Of a stretch of 7,853 bases of DNA, positions 4,925 to 7,853 are shown piece by piece. Numbering within the stretch: position 1 is the first letter of the stretch; every line of letters begins with the position of its first letter. The notes beneath the pieces are model-generated. The model worked only from the letters and a program-made list of their open reading frames with translations, searched no databases and was not told the origin of the DNA. Source of the DNA: Clostridiales bacterium (GTDB lineage Bacteria; Bacillota_A; Clostridia; Lachnospirales; Lachnospiraceae); assembly GCA_030154385.1 (NCBI GenBank), contig JASKJZ010000110.1:1-7853 (forward strand), given 5' to 3'. The position numbers and the translations under genes are program-made.

Positions 4925-5308
4925 TTACTTTTCCACTATAGCATTTTTCTTTTGTGACTGCGGATTCCCAGAGGTGGAATCAGATGCCTTTAAAACAATA
5001 TTTTCTGCTTTGATATACCAGTCCACATTTGCTCCTTGAAACGTAGCTTTTGCCACCGTATCTGCCACTGGATTCACAAGCTCTACTTCTGAGTTGTAAT
5101 CAAACTCTTTCAGTAGAACCGCCGCAGGAATACTTACCTGAATCATGCAGCCCTGACCTCTTGATTTCAAATCATAGGTGCGCTCTTTAATTTCCTCTGA
5201 AACGGTTCCGTCCTCATTCTGAATATGAACCTCACGACGGAGAGCAGAAAACTTCAACATACCAAAGGTTGCGTCCTTATCAATTACAATTCCGTTTGCT
5301 AATCTCAT
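4925..5308 (-). CDS. orf22: Orf22-like DUF961 (YdcP-family) protein
   Basis: A 127-residue protein beginning MRLANGIVIDKDATFGMLKF, with the ERTYDLKSRGQGCMIQVSIP core and the VELVNPVADTVAKATFQGANVDWYIKAENIVL C-terminal block that I recognise from Tn916 Orf22 (about 128 residues). The family is widespread at the start of the transfer module of Tn916-like ICEs; its exact function is not settled. It has the same architecture as orf23 (FGxL start, F-x-Y/F central strand, V-x-L-x-NP, then a W/Y-x-x-x-A-D/E end), so the two are diverged paralogues. GGAAAGAGAGGG lies before the ATG, and the gene starts 20 bases after orf23 ends. The gene looks intact, unlike the next transfer gene downstream. Confidence 0.9.
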   Translation of the reverse strand: MRLANGIVIDKDATFGMLKFSALRREVHIQNEDGTVSEEIKERTYDLKSRGQGCMIQVSIPAAVLLKEFDYNSEVELVNPVADTVAKATFQGANVDWYIKAENIVLKASDSTSGNPQSQKKNAIVEK

Positions 5309-5328
5309 AGAATAATCCCTCTCTTTCC

Positions 5329-5643
5329 TTATGCCTTTACCAAATCGTCAGCATGTAAAATATAATTTGTGAAACCACGAGTGCCAATTTTATAACCCTC
5401 TGCGGTAATGCGAGGGTTAAGCAGCCTTACTTTTTCCTCAAAGTCAAAATGCTTTTCTCCTGCTTCTAACGGAAGCCCCACAAGAATATCGTCTGCCCTC
5501 TGAATATCCGAATACAGGTTAAAGCTACGTGATAACAGGGTCATTTTCCCATTAATTCTTCGCTGTTCCACTTTGTTTTCTCCGGCAAATTCCAGACTGC
5601 CAAATGTCTTTTCTACATTTGGGATAACAAATTTCAGTTCCAT
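5329..5643 (-). CDS. orf23: Orf23-like DUF961 (YdcP-family) protein
   Basis: A 104-residue protein starting MELKFVIPNVEKTFGSLEFA, with RRINGKMTLLSRSFNLYSDIQRADDI in the middle and VRLLNPRITAEGYKIGTRGFTNYILHADDLVKA at the end. This is the Tn916 Orf23/YdcP family signature and length. It is the first intact gene of the backbone transfer operon and is followed at 20 bases by its paralogue orf22. AAGGAAAGG is a good ribosome binding site about 7 bases before the ATG. Upstream is a 111-bp imperfect inverted repeat and then the divergent recombinase operon. In full ICEs these small proteins precede the coupling protein and relaxase; here those are lost, so the gene may have no remaining partner. 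Confidence 0.9.
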   Translation of the reverse strand: MELKFVIPNVEKTFGSLEFAGENKVEQRRINGKMTLLSRSFNLYSDIQRADDILVGLPLEAGEKHFDFEEKVRLLNPRITAEGYKIGTRGFTNYILHADDLVKA

Positions 5644-5697
5644 ATGTTTTACCTTTCCTTTCTGAAAATCATTGTTTTTAAAATGACATATAACCTC

Positions 5698-5808
5698 ATT
5701 CTGCTTTGCGGAGAATACCCGTCTAAATGAAATTCATCAAGGACAGGCGTTGTGCTTCGCACCCTTGACAAATCCCATTCAGACGGGTAAAGGGTAATTA
5801 AGCAGAAT
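5698..5808. repeat. Nested imperfect inverted repeat upstream of orf23
   Basis: Three concentric pairs: ATTCTGCTT (5698-5706) with AAGCAGAAT (5800-5808); ACCCGTCTAAATG (5717-5729) with CATTCAGACGGGT (5776-5788), 12 of 13 matching; TCAAGG (5737-5742) with CCTTGA (5763-5768). At the centre is a small GTGC-TTC-GCAC hairpin. It could form a long stem in the orf23 leader or a cruciform in DNA. No T tract follows, so it is not an ordinary terminator. A minus-strand open frame of 120 codons crosses it, but I see no support for a protein. Confidence 0.6.
5712..5740 (-). promoter_or_regulatory. Possible orf23 promoter
   Basis: On the minus strand TTGATG (5735-5740), 17 bases and TATTCT (5712-5717) form a moderate sigma-A-like promoter inside the nested inverted repeat, about 70 bases before the orf23 start. 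Each box matches consensus at four of six positions. Confidence 0.35.
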
Positions 5809-5861
5809 AAGGAGTATTCTTGCCAGTTTTCATCTGGTAAGACGCTCATTGCTGAATACCC

Positions 5862-5889
5862 TTGATAAAGTGATTCACTGTGATATAAT
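5862..5889 (+). promoter_or_regulatory. Promoter and candidate operator of the recombinase operon
   Basis: TTGATA (5862-5867), a 16-base spacer and TATAAT (5884-5889) preceded by TGA give a strong extended -10 promoter. The spacer contains AGTGATTCACT (5869-5879), a palindrome with 5-bp arms around one T. The first gene of the operon is a ribbon-helix-helix protein, a family that often represses its own promoter, so this palindrome is a good candidate binding site. Confidence 0.7.
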
Positions 5890-5907
5890 ATATATGAGGT
5901 GATGAAG

Positions 5908-6066
5908 TTGGCTGTTTCTGAAAATAATACAAGAGTAATCATTACTCTTTCAAAAGAACTAAAAGAACAGTTAGATAAACTGGCAAGGGAAGACAAGCGA
6001 ACCTTTTCCAATCTTTGTGCTAAAGTTTTATCTGACTATGTAAGCCAGAAAAAGGACGGTGAATAG
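5908..6066 (+). CDS. Ribbon-helix-helix (CopG/Arc-type) regulator
   Basis: A 52-residue protein, TTG start, reading (M)AVSENNTRVIITLSKELKE and ending SQKKDGE. NTRVIITLSKEL is the beta strand and first turn, KEQLDKLAREDKRT the first helix and FSNLCAKVLSDYV the second, the classic ribbon-helix-helix fold that binds DNA as a dimer. An in-frame ATG at 5902 abuts the GAGGTG ribosome binding site with no spacing, so the TTG at 5908, about 6 bases from it, is the better start. The predicted transcript begins near 5896, giving a very short leader. The recombinase begins 3 bases after this stop, so the two are co-expressed. Likely roles are autorepression of the operon or assisting excision; neither is shown. 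Confidence 0.8.
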   Translation: MAVSENNTRVIITLSKELKEQLDKLAREDKRTFSNLCAKVLSDYVSQKKDGE

Positions 6067-6069
6067 TCT

Positions 6070-7695
6070 TTGAGAATCTTTATTTATAGCCGTAAATCGG
6101 TTTATACTGGCAAGGGTGAAAGCGTTGAGAATCAAATTGAAATGTGCAAGGATTATATTGCAACCAAACTTTCCCTAGCCGGTAAAGCAGAGATAACCGT
6201 ATATGAGGATGAGGGCTTCTCTGCAAAGAACACGGACAGACCGCAGTTTCAACAAATGCTCCGTGATATAAAAGTGAATAAACCCGAATATATTGTCTGC
6301 TACCGTCTTGACCGTATCAGTCGTAATGTAAGTGATTTTTCTTCTCTGATTGAGGACCTGAACAATCATAATATTTCTTTTATCTGTATCAAAGAAGAAT
6401 TTGACACATCAAAACCTATGGGAAAAGCCATGATGTACATAGCTTCTGTTTTTGCCCAACTGGAACGGGAAACCATAGCAGAGCGTGTCCGTGATAATAT
6501 GCTAATGCTGGCAAGAACCGGACGCTGGCTGGGTGGTACTACTCCTACAGGATTTACTTCTGAAAAGATACAGGAAATCGTCATTGACGGTAAAATAAAA
6601 ACCACCTGCAAGTTAAAAGACAATCCAGAAGAATTAAAAATGGTTGACTGTATTTTTGAAAAATTCCTAGAGCTTCGCAGCGTGTCAGGTGTCAGTAAAT
6701 ATTTGATTAAGCAGGGAATCCAGTCACGAACAGGAAAAATGTTCTCTCTGTTAGGAATCAAAGAAATTCTTCAAAATCCAGTTTATTGTACTGCTGATGA
6801 AGACGCATTAAACTACTTTACGAAAAATCATGCAGACATTTGCTTCGACAAGTCTGAATGCTCCAGCAAATATGCGTTATTAGTCTACAATAAGCGTGAT
6901 TACAGAAAGAAGAACGCCCCACGTCAGGAAATAGACAAGTGGATAGTTGCAATCGGAAAGCACAAAGGGCGTATATCCGGTAAAAAATGGGTAGCAATTC
7001 AAAATATCTTAAAAGATAATGTGCCAACAGGAACGAAGCCTGCCATCATGCATAATGACTATTCGTTACTTTCCGGCTTAATCTATTGTGACAAATGTAA
7101 AAGCCGTATGTTTGCAAAACAGCGCAGCGGTAAGGGTGCGAACAATGAGTTATATGATTATATCTGTAACAATAAATTGCGTGGCGGCATGGATTTATGT
7201 GACTGTCAAAACATCAACGGTCAGCAGGCAGATGATTTAGTCTGTGAGTACCTCATGCAGTATACCAATGAAAATTCCGGTATCTATAAGCTGCTGGAAA
7301 AGCTGAAACGTGACTTACAAGGACAGACACAGAAAAGTCCTCTTGCAATCATTGATGATAAAATAAAAAAATGCAACAGTGAGATTGAGAATTTAATCAA
7401 CACACTGTCACACGGAAACTTAGGAGCCGCTTTCATTGAACGGGTAAACACCAGAATAACAGAGCTTGACAAAGAACAGACTTCCTTAAAAGAAGAACAA
7501 ATCCGTCTGCAAAAAGATACCAATATCATAGCCGACAGAGAAATTCAAGTGGACATGCTGTCCACGGCGTTATTCAGTTTCAAGAGCAACTTTAATTCGC
7601 TGTCTACGGAAGAAAAGCGAACCTTAATCAAGCTAATGGTCAAAAAAATTGTCTGGGACGGAAAAGACCTGCATATTTTTATTGACGGCGAGTAA
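6070..7695 (+). CDS. Large serine recombinase (ICE/phage integrase type)
   Basis: A 541-residue site-specific recombinase that integrates and excises the element through a serine-DNA intermediate. The catalytic domain begins IYSRKS, with the nucleophile at Ser10 and Arg8 beside it, then ENQIEMC (20-26), YRLDRISRN (78-86) and LERETIAERV (131-140). The recombinase domain follows (about 155-320), then the zinc ribbon with CDKC at 340-343 and Cys366, Cys377 and Cys379, and a coiled coil at roughly 425-490. All domains look intact. The start is TTG at 6070, 3 bases after the upstream gene, with GGTGA 7 bases before it; no ATG occurs until codon 25. Length resembles Tn5397 TndX (533 residues), but the sequence is closer to the IYSRKS phage-like group. 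It replaces the tyrosine integrase of Tn916. Confidence 0.93.
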   Translation: MRIFIYSRKSVYTGKGESVENQIEMCKDYIATKLSLAGKAEITVYEDEGFSAKNTDRPQFQQMLRDIKVNKPEYIVCYRLDRISRNVSDFSSLIEDLNNHNISFICIKEEFDTSKPMGKAMMYIASVFAQLERETIAERVRDNMLMLARTGRWLGGTTPTGFTSEKIQEIVIDGKIKTTCKLKDNPEELKMVDCIFEKFLELRSVSGVSKYLIKQGIQSRTGKMFSLLGIKEILQNPVYCTADEDALNYFTKNHADICFDKSECSSKYALLVYNKRDYRKKNAPRQEIDKWIVAIGKHKGRISGKKWVAIQNILKDNVPTGTKPAIMHNDYSLLSGLIYCDKCKSRMFAKQRSGKGANNELYDYICNNKLRGGMDLCDCQNINGQQADDLVCEYLMQYTNENSGIYKLLEKLKRDLQGQTQKSPLAIIDDKIKKCNSEIENLINTLSHGNLGAAFIERVNTRITELDKEQTSLKEEQIRLQKDTNIIADREIQVDMLSTALFSFKSNFNSLSTEEKRTLIKLMVKKIVWDGKDLHIFIDGE

Positions 7696-7721
7696 GGAAC
7701 TGTCAGCCATTTACTCGTCGT
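7685..7721. repeat. Inverted repeat at the recombinase stop codon
   Basis: ACGGCGAGTAA (7685-7695) and TTACTCGTCGT (7711-7721) are inverted copies, 10 of 11 matching, 15 bases apart. The left arm ends with the recombinase stop codon. No T tract follows, so termination would be weak. Large serine recombinase sites often lie beside the recombinase gene and contain imperfect inverted repeats, so this may be part of the right attachment site. Confidence 0.5.
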
Positions 7722-7853
7722 ATGGAGCAAAGTTGCCCTTTGGGTGGTGGCGCATTTCCAACCATGATTGCAATCATTACCATGTTTTTTATTGGAGGAG
7801 CAACCGGATCTTTTTCCACCGTATTATCTGCGGGGATTTTGTCAGGTATCATT
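7722..7853 (+). CDS. Hydrophobic membrane protein fragment running off the right edge
   Basis: An open frame of 44 codons that continues past the window. From the ATG at 7722 it reads MEQSCPLGGGAFPTMIAIIT and continues MFFIGGATGSFSTVLSAGILSGII. It is hydrophobic and rich in glycine, like a transporter or permease membrane segment, but I cannot assign a family. No ribosome binding site precedes the ATG and the frame is open upstream to within the recombinase gene. It is more likely the interrupted 3' part of a host gene split by the element than a new gene start. Confidence 0.45.
   Translation, partial: MEQSCPLGGGAFPTMIAIITMFFIGGATGSFSTVLSAGILSGII

Larger units (their letters stand above)
1..7721. 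mobile_element. Tn916-family ICE remnant with cargo and serine recombinase
   Basis: The minus-strand genes follow Tn916 order from right to left (orf23, orf22, orf21 start, orf13 end, then orf7 at the left edge), with a plus-strand orf9 remnant in the expected place. Transfer genes between orf21 and orf13 are absent, so self-transfer should be impossible. The recombination module is a large serine recombinase with a ribbon-helix-helix partner instead of int/xis. The right end is probably just past the recombinase, near the inverted repeat at 7685-7721. The left end lies outside the window. The right boundary is approximate and no attachment-site core could be identified. Confidence 0.8.

Noticed and set aside
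5649..6011. 120-codon minus-strand frame over the orf23 upstream region
   Set aside because: It overlaps the ribbon-helix-helix gene and its promoter on the other strand and runs across the nested inverted repeat. It has no good ribosome binding site, although its C-terminal part looks faintly familiar as a frame in Tn916-like left ends.
6175..7730. Several minus-strand frames opposite the recombinase gene
   Set aside because: They are antisense shadows of an intact, well-conserved recombinase and none has a supported start.

Overview
The window suggests a low-GC Gram-positive bacterium (Bacillota, perhaps a gut Clostridia/Lachnospiraceae, Streptococcus or Enterococcus). The coding is AT-rich, Shine-Dalgarno sites are strong AGGAGG types, GTG and TTG starts occur, and the backbone genes belong to the Tn916 family of integrative and conjugative elements (ICEs). 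Family assignments rest on remembered protein sequences; no search was run.

Read from right to left on the minus strand, the backbone keeps Tn916 gene order: orf23 and orf22 (both DUF961/YdcP family), the first ~70 residues of orf21 (FtsK/TcpA coupling protein), the last ~160 residues of orf13 (TcpC), a decayed plus-strand orf9 repressor, and at the left edge the first 29 codons of orf7 (sigma-like regulator). The orf21 and orf13 stubs are directly joined, so everything Tn916 carries between them, including the relaxase and the oriT region, is missing. The element is therefore a transfer-defective remnant. A 59-residue zinc-ribbon gene with its own promoter and terminator sits between orf22 and the orf21 stub.

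A very AT-rich cargo island (about 300 to 3570) lies between the orf9 remnant and orf7, where Tn916 has the orf9/orf7 divergent control region. On the plus strand it carries a BlaI-like repressor, a BlaR1-like M56 membrane protease without a penicillin-binding domain, and a small secreted protein, tightly packed as one operon. Divergent from these, on the minus strand, are a secreted 209-residue protein of unknown family and a 54-residue two-helix membrane protein joined to it by a TAATG stop/start overlap. Between the two operons is a 61-bp near-perfect palindrome that contains the -10 box of the secreted-protein promoter. The simplest reading is a sensor-protease/repressor switch controlling a secreted, possibly bacteriocin-like, protein and its possible immunity partner. 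This is an inference, not a known system.

On the right, divergent from orf23, a ribbon-helix-helix protein gene and a large serine recombinase gene form a two-gene operon with an extended -10 promoter and a small palindrome in the promoter spacer. The recombinase takes the place of Tn916's tyrosine integrase, and at the opposite end of the backbone. Beyond its stop is an inverted repeat and then an open frame for a hydrophobic protein that runs off the window, probably flanking host DNA.
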